Shown here piece after piece: positions 1 to 13,592 of a stretch of 64,000 bases of DNA. A model generated the notes under the pieces. It searched no databases and was not told the DNA's origin. It worked only from the letters and a program-made list of their open reading frames with translations. The stretch comes from Stratiolaelaps scimitus (Eukaryota > Arthropoda > Arachnida > Mesostigmata > Laelapidae), in assembly GCA_019614645.1 (NCBI GenBank), contig JABWDB010000001.1, positions 558,001-622,000 on the forward strand. The letters run 5' to 3'. The translations under genes were made by a program, and so were the position numbers. How positions within the stretch are numbered: the stretch's first letter is position 1; every line of letters begins with the position of its first letter.

Positions 1-3000
1 TGATGTTATACGTTTGGAGCTATATCACCAGGCCCACTAGCGACTCGCTGCAGCAGCCACAACGCTGGACGGCCAGCCAATTCCATCTTGGGCTGCTGCA
101 TGTCTACGCGGCTGCGCTATGTCCGTCGTGTATGGCCGATGTAGGAGATATACAATACGGGAGGAAAACTCCGGACCGGCGTATTGGACCAATTTTGCGG
201 CCGGTACGGTTCGATGGTCCCGATGCGGTTGCAGGAAACGTGCGGGCAATACTGGGGTGGGTGGGGCATGGGGGTGATGGTGGTGGTGGCCGCTTGCTGG
301 AACCGCCTTCGCACCACCTTCTAGCGGTAAACCCGGTCGGTAGAGGGCCGCTTTCCATTCGATGGTCAGCAAGCAGGTTTGTCGCGCACAGCTCGTAAGG
401 CCTCATCCGGGGAGGGGCATTCGATGATTCCGCTGTAGGTATTTGCTACTTGCCATGACAACCTAATGTTTCACTATCGCGTCTGACCTACATAAATCCA
501 TTGTGTTATTTTCGCTTGCACGCACAAGCACTCTCTCTCTCTCTCTTGTCTTTAATTTTATCTTAGCTGGCAGCGTATATAATGGGGCGGTGGTAAGTTG
601 GACGACATAGGAACAACGACCTAACGACGGTAGGAGGACTCAGAGGTCGTTGAATGGCGACCAGGAAAATATGTTGGTCCTACGATTCGTTAGCAGTTTT
701 CTCGACGAACTGGTGGAAACAGCACAACGAAGTGGCCGATGAAGGATAGGAGCCACGACGATTTCAGCTTCGGTTTTGGTTGTCGGCCAGGCCCCACGCC
801 AGGAGTGTCCTCAGCGTCGTTCAGCGACCGTTCAGGAGTCGGCAGTCGGCGTAGTCGGTAGTCTCCGTTTGCTTCGTCCCATCGCTTTCGGGAGGGACGA
901 GCAGACGCGACGAGCAGTATCAGGAGGAGTTGAAATCCTTGCAATCACTGCCTTGTCCTCGACTCGTTTTGAAGATAAGCCAAATCGAGGTGGCCGTAGG
1001 CGCCTTGTGGGTAGTAACTGAGCAGCGTCGACGCAACGTGAGCATCTGAGGCGGCCGCGTGGAAAGGCCAATAAAAGTGCAATAAAGAATCGCCTCGCTA
1101 CGGCCGCCCGTCCGCCCGCTCCCCCGCTCGCTATCTAACCCAACGTGCACTCGCAGGCTGCTGGCCGCCAGTCTCTCGGCACATCACTTCAGTGCGATGA
1201 GGCGCTTGCGCCGCTGCCGCCGCCGCCGCCGCCGAACCGCCACCATCATCAGCATTGGTGCTTCACCAGTGCTTACGAACAGAGGACGAAGACGGGGCCA
1301 ATCCCAAAGGACAACACATCATGTCGTTCTTTATCAGCTTGCCTACCTGTTAGCGTTGCTGCCCGTTCATCGTCGTGCAGCGGGTGCAGCGGGTCTTATC
1401 TGTCGGCGTGCGGCAGAGAAGCATGTGCCTTGTTCAGGAGTCGTGTAAACCTGACTCATCTCGGCCGCCGCCGCCGCCGCGTCGTCCACCAGCGACTCGG
1501 TCTGCCACTGCTTTGCAGCTTACCTCGCTCGGCGGCTCGATGTGTTGATGGCACCGATTGTTGTTGTTGTTGCTGCTGTTGTTGTTGTTTCAGGTGGTGG
1601 TGGTGGTGGTGTTCACGGCAGTCACCGTCGCTGCCGCTGTTCCAGCTATTGTTCGTAGAGCGGCTGGTCGTAGCGAAGCATTTACTGCCGAGAAAACCTA
1701 TGTAGCCTTACTGACTGACTAACGTAAACCACTGGCGTGGTGGTTCCTTGCGGTACCGCGGTGGGCGATCAGTATTTTAGACCTGAAAGGGCGGCCCACA
1801 CCTGACAGCTGCAACACCTCAGCAGAGCTTTACGAGCCGGACTGTATCGGGACGAAGTCGCGCTGACCTATGCTCGATTCCTATGTCATGGGATGACGTT
1901 GGTTCCCTCTGCACATCTGTTGTTGTATACTTGCTAACCCTACAAAAGCAAGCTGATACAATTTAGTATCTACATACTTGCCATACCAAGTATTGTCTGT
2001 CGCAATCACTACCAAGCCGCTGGCTTGTTTTTATATTGATGTGTTGTATTATGCGAGAGGGATATCTATTTTCTCATCAGGCAATATGGTTAAGCTAGCA
2101 GAATTGGTGTCGACTTCCAATCAGTGAAAGGTGCTTTAATTAAAGAAGGCACTACATGATTTTGGTGTCATATCTGCTGTTGTGATCCACAGGACCGCAT
2201 CATCATTCGCGTATCCCTTCCTGTACAAAGAAATACCCAATTTAGCGCAAGCAACAAAATTACGGCAGTTCAGATGGGAACTTAAGCTGGATGTTGACTG
2301 GAATCGAGAACGTGTGGAACGAAACTATGCTAATGGAAGATTCAACCACACGTCGACATCTAATTGGCACAGCCGAATCAATATGACAGATCCACTTTTA
2401 TCGGACGCCGCAAATGAGGTTCCCTCGATAGTCGTCCATTGACGACCTGTCTACTTGCAGGTTGCTCCTCGACTGAATAGAAATGTTGGACCCCCTTGTA
2501 ATATTAGTCTCGCGTAAGTCGTAGTCGTCATGGTGGGCACGGAGGGCATGCGAGGGATAAAGAGATCCAAAAGATTAGCGCTCACAGGGGTGTGTGCGCG
2601 CGCGCGCCTCGTGCGATCCTCTGAAAATCAGTCGACGATGAAATATAAATGGCCATAATTTCACAGTTTCGATTTCAAATCCCTACCACCAGCATCAGCA
2701 GCACCACCGCCACTACAACTACTACCCGGCACTACTACTGCTGCTGCTGCTGGCACTGCCACTCGTAGGTAGAACCGTCACTCGAGCGGCCCCTCGTGCC
2801 TTCTTCTTGTGGGGTTGGTCGGCCGGTTGTTCAGACCGAGTCCGCGGGTTCCTCCATATGACTCTGTCTGTCAAAGATCTCTGTCGGTCGGATCTGAATC
2901 GAGGCTGCCTCGCCGCCGCTGCCGCCACCGCCGAAGTCGATGTCGCGCTTTCCCATTAGAGGAAGGCCCAATCCATGCAGGAGACTGGCTGGCTGGCTGC

Positions 3001-6000
3001 CCTGCTGGCTTCGAGCAGAGTAAGTGAGCAGCAACTGGTTACCCTGGATCGAGACCAAGCAGCGGCGGGTAATGGGAAGACGGGTAGACAGGAGGAGCTC
3101 CGTCCCCCCCTCTCAGCAGCGGCAGCAGCGTCACCAGAAGCGAGAACTGTTATCCGTTGAGGAAAGAACGAGGAAAAACGAAGCCGACAAGAAGCGAGCA
3201 GCACGAGTGAGTGAATGCGCCATAGCTTTAGCGTTCAGCGGGGCCTATACGAATTCGTCGGGGCAGGTAGTCACCGGTGCAGGTCGTTCGTTCAACACGA
3301 TGAGGGAAGATACTCTAAAAAGCGCTCCAGCCATTCCTGCAGGCAGGCAGGCGGGCGGGCGGTCGGTCGGCTGACTGCTAAGGAATGAAGAAGGCCATTA
3401 AAAAGCACCGGTCGTGCTGCCATGACTATCGCCGCCGCCACCGCCGATGCGTCTTGCTGGCACTGCTCATTCTAGCAGCAGTAATAGCAGAAGCTGCTTG
3501 CTGGCTCTCTTAGCCTCCGCAGTTTGTCAGCAGCAACAGCAGACCGGACGAGCCCGGGGCGGACTGGCGAGCTTCTCTGGAGAGAGCCTCACCGGATCGT
3601 GTGCTCGCCGGCGATTATATCCCTCAGTCAGGCCTAGGCCAGGTCGGTCTAGGCTAAGCTAGGAGGCTTGGAGCCGACCGTGATGATTTGGCCGATCCTT
3701 CCTTCCCACATACTGGGTATACATGCACACGTACGTACATGCTCGCGCGCTTTGATTATAGATGGAGAGAATTTCAGAAAATAAGAAGAGGCAACCTGTG
3801 AGCTGAAGAGGGAAATAATCGACCGCGCAAAGGGCCACATGAGAACCGAACAGATCGAGCAGCCACACTAGCAGCTTTCAGGTAGAGTTATGTGGTCTGC
3901 TGTGGGGGACGTCGTAGAGATGACTTGAGCTATCTCAGGACGAAACGACCTTAGCAGCAGCAGTAGCGGCGGCAGCGGCTGGGCGAAGTAGCTAGCTGCT
4001 AAAAAGCAGCGTGAAATGCCCATCCCCCGCGTCGAGCACCGCCATAGGCAGGCGTTGAGGGGAGAACGCACCCCACCATCATCATTGTTGTTGTTTTTTG
4101 TGTCCTGTGCTGCTGCTGCTTGTTTTTCTTTTTCTTCTTCCTTTCCTTCCCTTCCCTCATCCTCCGTACCCCCCCCCCCCCCCGATATCCAACTCTGTAC
4201 CTGCGTACCTTTGTGTGCCCTACTCGTGTCTGCCTTCTCCTCCACGCGAGTCCCTATTCGTTGTTACGTTCGGCTTCCATCTTCGTTCTTCGTCTGTTAT
4301 CCCTGTCATCCCCCCAACCTCTCTCTCGTTTGGTCCTTCGTTTGTGGCCGCCACTGCTCAGTGGTCTCGCCTTATCTCTGCAAGCCCTCGTTCGGTTCGC
4401 TCTCCCCCTCGAATCTCTGCGGCCGTGATTGTTATCATTATGATTTTTTTTGTTGTCGAGGCGAGAGCGTTACCTCTGAGCAGCTTCAAGCTGAAGCTGT
4501 GGGCGCATTGCGTATGTTCGCCTCTCCTATGGGGACGCCTTGTGGGATAACGAGAGAGGGCGCTAGCCGAAAACGCACGCGAATGAGGCTGAAGCGAACA
4601 GCGTGAATCGGTGACCGCCCGACCGGTCTTAAAAAACAGCAACAACTAACGTGAATGAACGCAATACCGGCTAACGCTCGTACATCTGGCTTGTTGTCAG
4701 GCCTAAAGACATCCGATCGAAGATCGAGGGAGCTGAAACTATAGTGGAATCATAGTGATGATCGCGGCCGAGAAAAGATACACTCGAGCGTGAGTCTTGA
4801 CCCATAAATTGTCCTGGAAGCAGTCAAAAACTAGCTGCTGCGTTTTGTCGTGTTATAACCATGTTATTTTCAAGGAGAATACATTGTTTTCGAGCACGTT
4901 AAGACATACCCTAGTACAGGATTTTTCATTGTTCCTTTCGATGACTTCAAACGCCAGCCGATTTGAATAGTATCCTGAATATAGGTCAAATACACATACA
5001 AGTCCCTACTAGTCCGTCTTCTTGGACTCGAGTTCTTTGCTTGCGTTTGGAAAAATACCCCCCCCCCCCCCAAAGTCATCTTGGTCCGATGCTGACACAC
5101 GCACGCTGATGTGTCACATTACTGCCTTATCCGCATATAGTGGTGTAAGCACGAGACGTGTTGTTTGCCGTAGACGTGCTGATGTGGAACAGACCTTTGA
5201 ATGGCGGCGTGTTCCTCTCAGCAGCAGCAGCAGCAGTTCACTACTGCGGCTGTCGGGGGGACAAGCCTCCGGGACAACGGACTTTTCCTCTCCGCACGGT
5301 CTGCACAGGGTCTCGTCGCCGTCTTCCTGCCTTACTCGCTCGCTCGCTCGCTGCCGCCGCCTTTCCGTTTGTCGCTCCCATCTGGACCGCCATTTGGCCA
5401 TTTGGTCATTTGCACCACCTGCACTTTGCTGCACTCGCCTCTCTGGGACTCTGCAGGGACACAATGGCAGTGGAGGGGAGCGAGGAGGACATCCCGGGAG
5501 TCGGGAATCCCCGTCGACATAGTCACCCACCCACATGTTCTCTGTCGACACCGCCGCTGCCGCATATTAGACACCTCCGTCCGTGCTGATCCCCAGGGTT
5601 ATTCCTACGGTCGGAGCTAGCCTCAAACACACACACACACACGCACTCCTGAGAACGCACATGCACATACATATATATATACACACAGAGAGACACACAC
5701 AAACACCCACGAGCTCACAAACGGCACGGTACAGTAATGTTAATTTCCGGACTTACAAGAGAAGCTGAGTTGATCTCTGCTCTTTGTTGTCGAGTCTGGT
5801 CGGTTTTGTCGACTACCGCTGGTTCACCTCTCAATTCTTTCCTCTCGCTCTGGGTTCCTTCTAATACGTTCCGCCCCTACCTGTATTTGACTTGGAACTG
5901 ATCCTCCCTTCCCGATATCATGTTTTTCTCGTCGCTATCATTGCGTGCTCTCATCGTACATCGAACGCAATTAATTGAATTCGCTATTCTTTTTGACCTT

Positions 6001-9000
6001 GCCTGCTCAGCATACATTCATCTATTATAGAATTAGACAGAGGAGAAATCCAGCCGTTTGGAATCACGGCTAATCGCAACGGTCACAAAATAGGAGAGGA
6101 ACTCTTACACGCTCGGGGTAGGGATGGCGAACGCGTGCCATTGGTGTCGGCAATTCTATGGAAAATCGTCAGCTTACCCATTTGGGCAGGAGATGGATCA
6201 GCCATGCCCATGCAGTGAACGGCCCATAGGGTATCGCAGAAGCTGCTGCTGCTGCCGCTGTTGAGAGCCAAACCGGTGATCGGGCTTGGCCAGTCAGGTC
6301 TAACATGGCGCGGTGGCACTTTTTCGACATCGTAGTTGTCGTCGTCGTCGTCACCATTGGTCTGTTCCTTCTGCTCCAACGAATTTGCGCTCTCTCTCCC
6401 CCTGGTCCCGGCGAGCTACGCGACATAACAGCTCGATTTCATTCGTATTTATGACGAGCCAGGGGCAAGTCGCACAGGCGACGGCGCACAACGACGGTGA
6501 CGCCTTCTCGGCGATCGAGAGGTGGAAGCCGGTTGGGGGAGGGGGGGGGGCGGCCAGGACTCGTGGGGTGTCGTTCGGCGGGGGGAACAGGACTCGATGG
6601 TAAAAGGCAGGCGGGAAGGAGGAAGAGACGGGCCGGTGAACAGGACGATGACGACGACAACGAGGGCCGGACATGTCTGCAGAATAGAACCTTGGACGTA
6701 TAGGAACGTGACACCGGTCATTGCAAAGAACACGATAGCTCAGAAGTCGATAGCTCGGCTAACGGCAGCACGAGGCTGCACAGGAAATAGCAGATGAACA
6801 GGCTGGCCAGCAGCAGCAGCGGCACCAAACCTGGGGTGTATTGACAAGGCGGGAGCCGACCGGGGTGCGACCGGGAACATCCGAGCAAATGTGATGGAGA
6901 AATCTGATGACGGTCTGAAAAATACGGCACCAACAGCAGCAGTGCAGTAGAAACTGCCCTAGCAGCAGAAGCCAACGGGAAGGTTTCGCTCTTCGGTGCA
7001 CAGCAGCGTTGGCCTTCCGCAGCGTCTCGCTTTGTTCGGAATGAAGATCGGTCGTGTGACCGTCGTCGTCGGCGTTGTTGTGGTACGACGCTCTTTGCCT
7101 GTCTGCGTTGAAGAGCCTCGCCGCCTGTCCACGGCTTGTCCGGCCAGCCAGCCAGCCAGCCGGCCGGCCGGGACTGCGTGGGCGCCATAGAAATCCGGTG
7201 GAGCGGGCCCCTGGGGTGCGGGAGGGGTTGGCGGCGGGCAATTGGAGAGACCGAATCAGGGAATCAAGAAATCCATCCATGATGAAAGCTATAGAGGCGA
7301 GGAGGAAGTGCGATCATGCGCCATGCTGCTGCTGCCGCCGCCGCCATAACGACCAAGCGGAATTGGTCGACGGATGCTGGTGGACTATGCTAATGTATAT
7401 GGAGTATGATAGCTAGCTAGGCTTGGTTAGCCAGCTAACGCCTATGCCTAGTGGCATCCAATAGACAGATATGCAGGGAGAGCGAGGTGGATAGATAGAG
7501 AAAAGATATGGGTCGCCGTGGTGGCGGCATCGACTGAGTGGGTTGTTTGGAGAGCACTTGGAGGGTAGTTAGTGAATGATGAACCTCTGGAGTTGACAGT
7601 CCGCATCGCTGCCTGGCTGCCCGCCCGACCGCCTGCTCGTCCGCTCGGCCGCCTGGTCGGCGTTAGCTGCTCGGTAGCGCATCCGCTTCTTCAAGGATTC
7701 ATGCCAACCGACATCACGACCAGTGCGGATGTCGTCGACCGACCGCCCGCGCGTCATCGTTCAGAATAAGCCAGCAGCAGCAGCCGCCTTCGGCCGACAC
7801 AGTACTGCCTGGACCAGTGGGAGCCGTCCGCAATGCGTTTACATACTACGTGAACGCGGATAGCCAACCAATGTATAGGGTAAACAGCTCGTAAAACGAG
7901 AATATGTTGAATTTCATCTCGAATTCATGACCGAGCTGAGGCCGAACCAACGCCTGAGCACCCTCGCCTGGACGTACTCGACTTCAACCGAGAGCGGGAA
8001 CTCCGCGGACGAACGCGAAGACGACGGCTGCAGACGGCGATCGGCGGTTGGCTGCTTGGTTGGTTGCTTGGCGTAGTCATCGTTTATCACAGCTTCGTCG
8101 CTTCAGCCACGAGATGGTGGAGGGTTATGCGGTGTAGCTGTACTCGTAGGGTACGTCGGCGTGGAGGCACGGCTGGATAGCGCCGTGTAAACATCTATGA
8201 AATCATGTTCTCATTTTATACTTTGCACATCACATCGCATGTTGTATCTAGATCCCGCGATCCAGCTACGCACTCCTGTTTCGACGTCGGCTATATAGGG
8301 GCCCGTAGGCGACGCTGGTGGCAGCGCGGCCGCCAGTGAGCTGCTCCCTTCCGTCTATCGCCCTCCGAGACCCCAACCCTTGAGACCCACCTACTTGACT
8401 TGAGCTACTTGAATATTAACATTCGCTACTACCACTGCTGCTGCTGCTCTCGCCCTATCTCTCTTTCTCTCTTGGAGGTTGAGGAGGAGGAATACGCTCG
8501 TTCTGCTGCTGTTTCTGAGACTGAGGCCGGTGATGGGTGCTGCTGCTGCCGCCGCACGCCCCAACCCGTGCCACTTCTCGTGCTAGGTAGCCAGGTAGTC
8601 ATCGTCATCGGCGTCGTAGGTGCCCTTCGTTCACTATACTTGGCTAGCTCGAGCGAGGATACACGTAGCAAACACCATAGCGTATAATGCTAGGGCAGCA
8701 GGGGGCAGTAATGTCTGACAGAGGCAGTACCAAGCGCTAGACCAAACTCCTCGTTCGGGAGTAGTCCCGGACGGGAGAACGTCAGATGGAAGATAGTGAA
8801 GTAGAGCAAACGCGCTGCAGAAGCATAGAGCAGGTCGGAGGACGGTGGTAGTGGTTGTAGGAGGGGAGGGGGAGGGAGTCGACGGCGACCGAGCGGTTCC
8901 AGAGACGCGTTGGGTCTCTGGTCGACGGAGATTGTTCGTGTGGATAACACGAACTGAGCAGCAGAGAACGACACCACGATATAGGCGACTAAACGGGGCT

Positions 9001-11552
9001 CGACCGGACTCCCCTCCCCATAGCGACTACCACGACTGCGCAGGCTTGCGTCTCACAGCCGCCGCCGCCGCCGTCGCCGAAGTCGCAGTAGTACTAGTGG
9101 TGGTGGTGGTGGTAGCAGCACTGGTAGTTGCAGTACGACGTGCGACGAATGAGATGGCGCGATATCAACACGACAAATGCTTGTTCCTCTTGGCGGCGGC
9201 CGGCGGCGGCAACGCGAGAAGCCCGACCCGACAAAGCAGTCGCTTCCATTCCGCCGTTCGTTAGTGCGTTCGTAGAGCTCACTTGCCCTTTGCCAGCTCA
9301 GCAGCAGTAGCAGCGTGTGGGGTCTCGAAGGGCACGGCCCCCCCGACAACCCGTCAGCCTTGTGTTCCGTTCGTTGTCCAGACGCGCTCCCTCGCGCAGT
9401 AGCATCCCAACACGAGCCGATGTTTAATCCCTTTCCATCCTAGCTCCGAGTGTAGGCCAGAACTCGGAACGGACGGACGGTCATGTTCCGTTCCACCGTT
9501 TCGGCCACGACCGCGACCAACATCATGGTGGCAGCAGTGGATTCGGTGTCGCCACGGTTGCCACCAGTGAACGCTGTGAGAGCTACAGGCAGCAGCAGCA
9601 GGAGCAGCAGCACTCAGAGAGAGAGAGAGAGTGCCGGTGTTATTCAGTCGGGCTGTGTTTCGGTCGCCTCGCCGCCTATGTGACCTGTTAATTTTAATCA
9701 GGACACAACCCCACAGACCCCCTCCCCTTGCCGCCGCCACCGCCGCCACCGCCGTCGCCGTCGCCATTCCGAGTGGAGGCTGGCCGGCTGGCTGGCAGGC
9801 TGGCTGAATGTGCAGGCAGGGGCCGCGTTCTAGTGAATTATGTACTCATCCGCCGATCTCGCGGCGGCGGCGGCGGCGGCGGCAGCAGCAGCAGCAGCCG
9901 GGGGTTGCTGTTACCGAGTCTGCATCCGCAGTCGGCGTACTTCACAGTCAGTAGAAGGAGATGTAGCAGGACAGTTCGGCGGCGGCGGCGGCGGCAGTTG
10001 CAGTGGTGGCGATGTGACCCGTTACTGACTCATAAGAAGACGAGCTTCATTCCGCTGGTGTTGCTTCTGCCACTGCTCTGCTTTGTTATTGCGGTCGGGC
10101 TGCTGCTGCTGGATGAGTTGGAGTTGAATTGGGAGGGCATGAGAGACCGGGGGAGATTGGGGAGGAGGTTGAAAGTGGTGATGTCGTTCTCCTCAGGCTG
10201 ATTCTGCCGACTCAAAGTGGCAAGCATGCAAGGTAACGGATTGGGTGGACGGGCGGACGGGGGGTGATGGCTACACGGCAACTGCACGCACGCATACATA
10301 CACACGGCCTGTATGCGTCCCCGCCAATGGAACTGGCTTGCGCACCGCCCCGTCGCCGGCACCGCGAAGGTGAAAGGCTACTCCTGAAGTCCCCGAACTG
10401 CTGCCTTCACTGGTACATTCACTACTTTGGGCAAGCTCGATGTCTGGGCTTGCAACAGCAGCAGCAGCAGCAACACCATCACCTCTAACCTCACACCTTG
10501 CTGAATATTCAAAAAAGCCACGACAAGCCGCGACGCTGCCTTCTATTGTTATGTGGGAGTCGAAGTGAACCGGCAGGGTTGATAATATTGCTGCTGCTGC
10601 TGCTGGTGCCACAGCAGCTGAGATTATTATTGTTGTCATTAGGCTACGAAGGAGCAACAGGGGCGGCCGCGACCTCATCTTCGTCTGATCTAAGTGGGTT
10701 CCTAGGTAGGAAGGTGGTAGGTGTAGGCCACATGCTGTCTCCAGTCCACCAGTTTGCTGGCAAAGGCCTTAGTAGCTTCTCTATTACGACAACGACGACG
10801 ACGATCCGCGATACGAGACCGTGGGTGACATACGAAAGATGAGATGAGAAGAGGAGAAAATGGGGGGGGGGCAGGCGGCGACACGGAAAGACGACGAACC
10901 TTCGGGGATTTTGCCACCGCAAAAATATCCCTAGAATATGTAAACTCGTATATAAATATGTATTAAATATATATATATGGACTGAGAACGAGATCGCGAA
11001 AGAAGAAGCTGAGAGAGAGGGAGAGAGAGAGAGAGGGAGAGAGAGAGGATCATGGTGTACATCTCTCTGATTACAAAGTTACCGACCCAACTCAGTATTC
11101 TTGAGCGTGCGGGGGCGGCGGCGGCGGCTGCTGCGACGGCGGTTGATTCCCGGTAACGGTGAGTTGAGACTATACACTCCTCGGGACTATACGCGCCTTT
11201 GAGTTTGGCCACACTGCTTGGGTGTATGCATATTAAACGAAGAGGCACTACGTCGGGTGGCCAGACTTTTGGTGTTTGTGTAGCCGGGGTTTGTCTTGAC
11301 ACTATACTACGGGGCGGACGCCATTAAATGGATGTTGCACCAACGACAACTGTTCACGTTCATCTAGGTGCCTCGCGTGTCATAGCGTGCCTGAATAGAT
11401 CATATTATCTACATGTAATAGTACTACTGCCTGTCAGTGGTTAGGTAGGTTAAGTCTAACCTAGGTTGTTTCCCCTCTTTTATCTCATCCTCAGCTGACT
11501 TTCCGGGTTTTGTTTAACCTAAGGAACATTTTCGTTTTGGTCATATTTGCAG
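1..11552 (+). other. 3' part of a long exd intron (or upstream flank)
   Basis: No exon was recognised here. I looked for the missing PBC-A segment (the NCHRMKPALF and CEIKEKT motifs) and did not see it in any frame, so the preceding coding exon probably lies outside the window and this intron exceeds 11.5 kb. Contents: (CT)n at 531-546; TTG/CTG then GGT tracts at 1557-1612; a less repetitive AT-richer block at about 1900-2460; C homopolymers at 4169-4183 and 5058-5071; CA/TA tracts at 5626-5703; CAG/CTG and CGG tracts across 8.4-10.7 kb; a GA tract at 11011-11048. It ends with a polypyrimidine tract and acceptor before exon A. Confidence 0.7.
11495..11552 (+). other. Possible alternative 3' splice site and branch region before exon A
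   Basis: At 11474-11494 there is a long pyrimidine-rich tract ending in CAG, stronger by eye than the acceptor actually required for exon A at 11552. If used with the expected phase-1 upstream exon, the 58 extra bases would read A-D-F-P-G-F-V and then stop (TAA at 11515-11517), ending the protein before PBC-B. The bases just after it (CTGAC) also fit a branch-point consensus, about 57 nt before the real acceptor. The tract may therefore only serve the normal splice. Confidence 0.4.
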
Positions 11553-11791
11553 TACTGAGTCTACGGAACACGCAAGAGGAAGAGCCCCCCGATCCGCAGT
11601 TAATGCGGCTGGACAACATGTTAATTGCGGAAGGGGTGGCGGGCCCGGAGAAGGGAGGCGGCGCTGGGGCGGCAGCAAATGCCGCAGCAGCTGCCTCCGG
11701 GGGTGAAAATGCTATCGAACACTCCGATTACAGAGCAAAATTGTCTCAAATCCGGCAAATATACCATCAAGAGCTGGAGAAATATGAACAG
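11553..11791 (+). CDS. exd: exd exon A: end of PBC-A, poly-Ala linker, start of PBC-B
   Basis: This 239-bp internal exon begins with TA, the last two bases of a Val codon whose G lies in the previous exon. It then gives 79 codons and ends in phase 0 on CAG. The acceptor is TTTGCAG at 11546-11552 and the donor GTGAGT starts at 11792. The protein opens with [20 protein letters not shown] (end of PBC-A), continues [16 protein letters not shown], then has an alanine-rich linker broken by one Asn, then [20 protein letters not shown] (start of PBC-B). From family knowledge, PBC-A binds Homothorax/MEIS and carries nuclear-export function. The linker and PBC-B control partner binding and localisation. 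The apparent upstream Met in the same frame (11510) lies in the intron and is not a start. Reading past the donor meets a stop after four codons. Confidence 0.97.
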
Positions 11792-11964
11792 GTGAGTGTT
11801 AAGTAGTTTCAATTGATTCTTTACAAATTCGTATACGATAGGTGATAATATATATATATATGGGAATTATGTATTTGCAAAAAAAAAGGCGGGGCCGAGA
11901 GTCAAAGATGGATCTATTTTAATGACGATGTTGCCAATTGGCTGCTTTTGTTCCTGCCTCAAAA

Positions 11965-11985
11965 ACAACAACAACAACAACAACC
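11965..11985 (+). repeat. (CAA)n microsatellite
   Basis: About seven copies of an AAC/CAA triplet in the AT-richer block just inside the large intron. A short (TA)n lies nearby at about 11850-11861. Confidence 0.85.
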
Positions 11986-13501
11986 AATAATCACGCTAAT
12001 AATAACCATGGTGATAGCGACCTCACGCCGTACCGTAGCTGGCTACATAACGCGTTAGCCAATCGACCAGCGATGACTAATTTCTAGCGCATTAAGTAGT
12101 ATCACATACGGTATATAGCTTAGGTCAGTCGATCCGTGAAGAAATCGCCTCCTAGATGTACAAAGCGTTGGACTAGACTAGACGACGCAGAACGTAAAAC
12201 ATCACAGAATCAGCTGTTTGACGTGTTCACCTTGACAAATAGGTCGAATGTGTCGAGTGCTTGCTAGTAAAGGAAGTGTGCAGCTCTGAAAAGACTACAT
12301 TTGATCATCTTTCTCTCTCTTTCTCTCTCTGATCGACCAACGATCCGACCTACGTGCGACTCTTCATGCCTCCATTCGTGCTGCTGTTCATATCCTGGGT
12401 TGCATGTGGGTGGTTGTTGCTGTTGCTGTTGTCGTCGTCGACCTCTCCCCTGGCTCCTCAGTTATTCGCCCGTTTGCGCAAAGTGACTCGTTGTCTAGTA
12501 TCAGTCTACCGCTGCTGCTGCGGCTACTGCCCTGTGGGCCATTCTCGGCGATCCCCCCCGCCCGTCTCCACCCAAATGTCTTATGTCATAGGTAAAAATG
12601 GCCTAGTCAGTTAAGGTGACGTGAGCTGCCTGTCTGGCCTTCTTCTCCTGGCATGATGGATGAGGCGGCGCCGGGGGACCTCCACTACTACATCTACGTT
12701 CTCCCTACCGCGAGGCAGCTGCCAACCGGTCTGCTGATACTCCGATGCTGTGCTATGCTATTGGAGCATGTTGGAAGCAGAAGCATGAAGTTGGACTTCT
12801 TCGGACAAATTCGGCTACTTCGTCCGCCTCGAAAAACGGGTTACACCCGTGGAGACGCTGTCTACTGAGGAGTCTGATCTGTGCGCTACGGCCGGACCGC
12901 TGTGTGCTGGCTGGCTAGCGATTGTGACGATGCTGGAAATGGCGGCGTCGGCCATGCCACAGCAAGCATTGTGAGTGGCGTGGTCTTGGCGGCCGTCTCA
13001 GCCTCAGCGCGCTAATTTATGGCCCCATCGCCGTAATGGCGTGGTGTTCGTCGTCCCGTCGCGAACGTCCACACGAGAGAGAGCTTCGTGAACGACACTC
13101 GTCGTGGCGCGCGCAGGGAGTCCGCCGACCGGTACAGGCTGACAACAATCGCCGTACGAACTTACGCAGATGCAATGTTCCGAGGGACAACCAAGAGACG
13201 ACGATCGTCGAATAGTCTACTATTACTACTACTACCGCTGCTACAACCAACTGCTAAAGGCAGACTTGAACTCTACTGGATGGACCTGGATGAGAAAACC
13301 AAGTGCCGGTTCCTGTGCCGGATTCGGAGTCGGCATCGAACCCCTGAGGTGGTTTTTCGCCATCAAATAGCATGACGACCATCGGGCAGTAATGTGTATT
13401 CCCCGCGACTCTCATTTGGAAATATTCCTCATCACTGCTGATATTCCGATGTCTGGACGTTTACATAACGTTCTCTGTTAGCAAGGTCCGACCGGTGCTT
13501 G

Positions 13502-13592
13502 GACGTGGGGGCTTGAGACTTTGTGGGGATACACTGGGGGTTGGGGACGAGGGTTTAGGGGTGGGGGGGGTTGTTCATGGGGATATGTGCGG
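13502..13592 (+). other. G-run cluster with G-quadruplex potential
   Basis: Repeated runs of three to eight G on the + strand are separated by short loops (GGGGG, GGGG, GGGGG, GGGG, GGG, GGGG, GGGGGGGG). This meets the usual four-run pattern several times over. It lies 200-300 bp before the promoter-like block at 13.79-14.07 kb. Folding is inferred from pattern only. Confidence 0.6.

Noticed and set aside
4016..4606. 196-codon Ser/Pro/Phe-rich frame on +
   Set aside because: Made of pyrimidine-rich simple sequence and a C15 run. Three frames are open in parallel.
11510..11806. ATG/TTG-started short protein covering exon A
   Set aside because: The first 15 codons lie in the intron before the acceptor and the last five after the donor. 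Exon A is internal.
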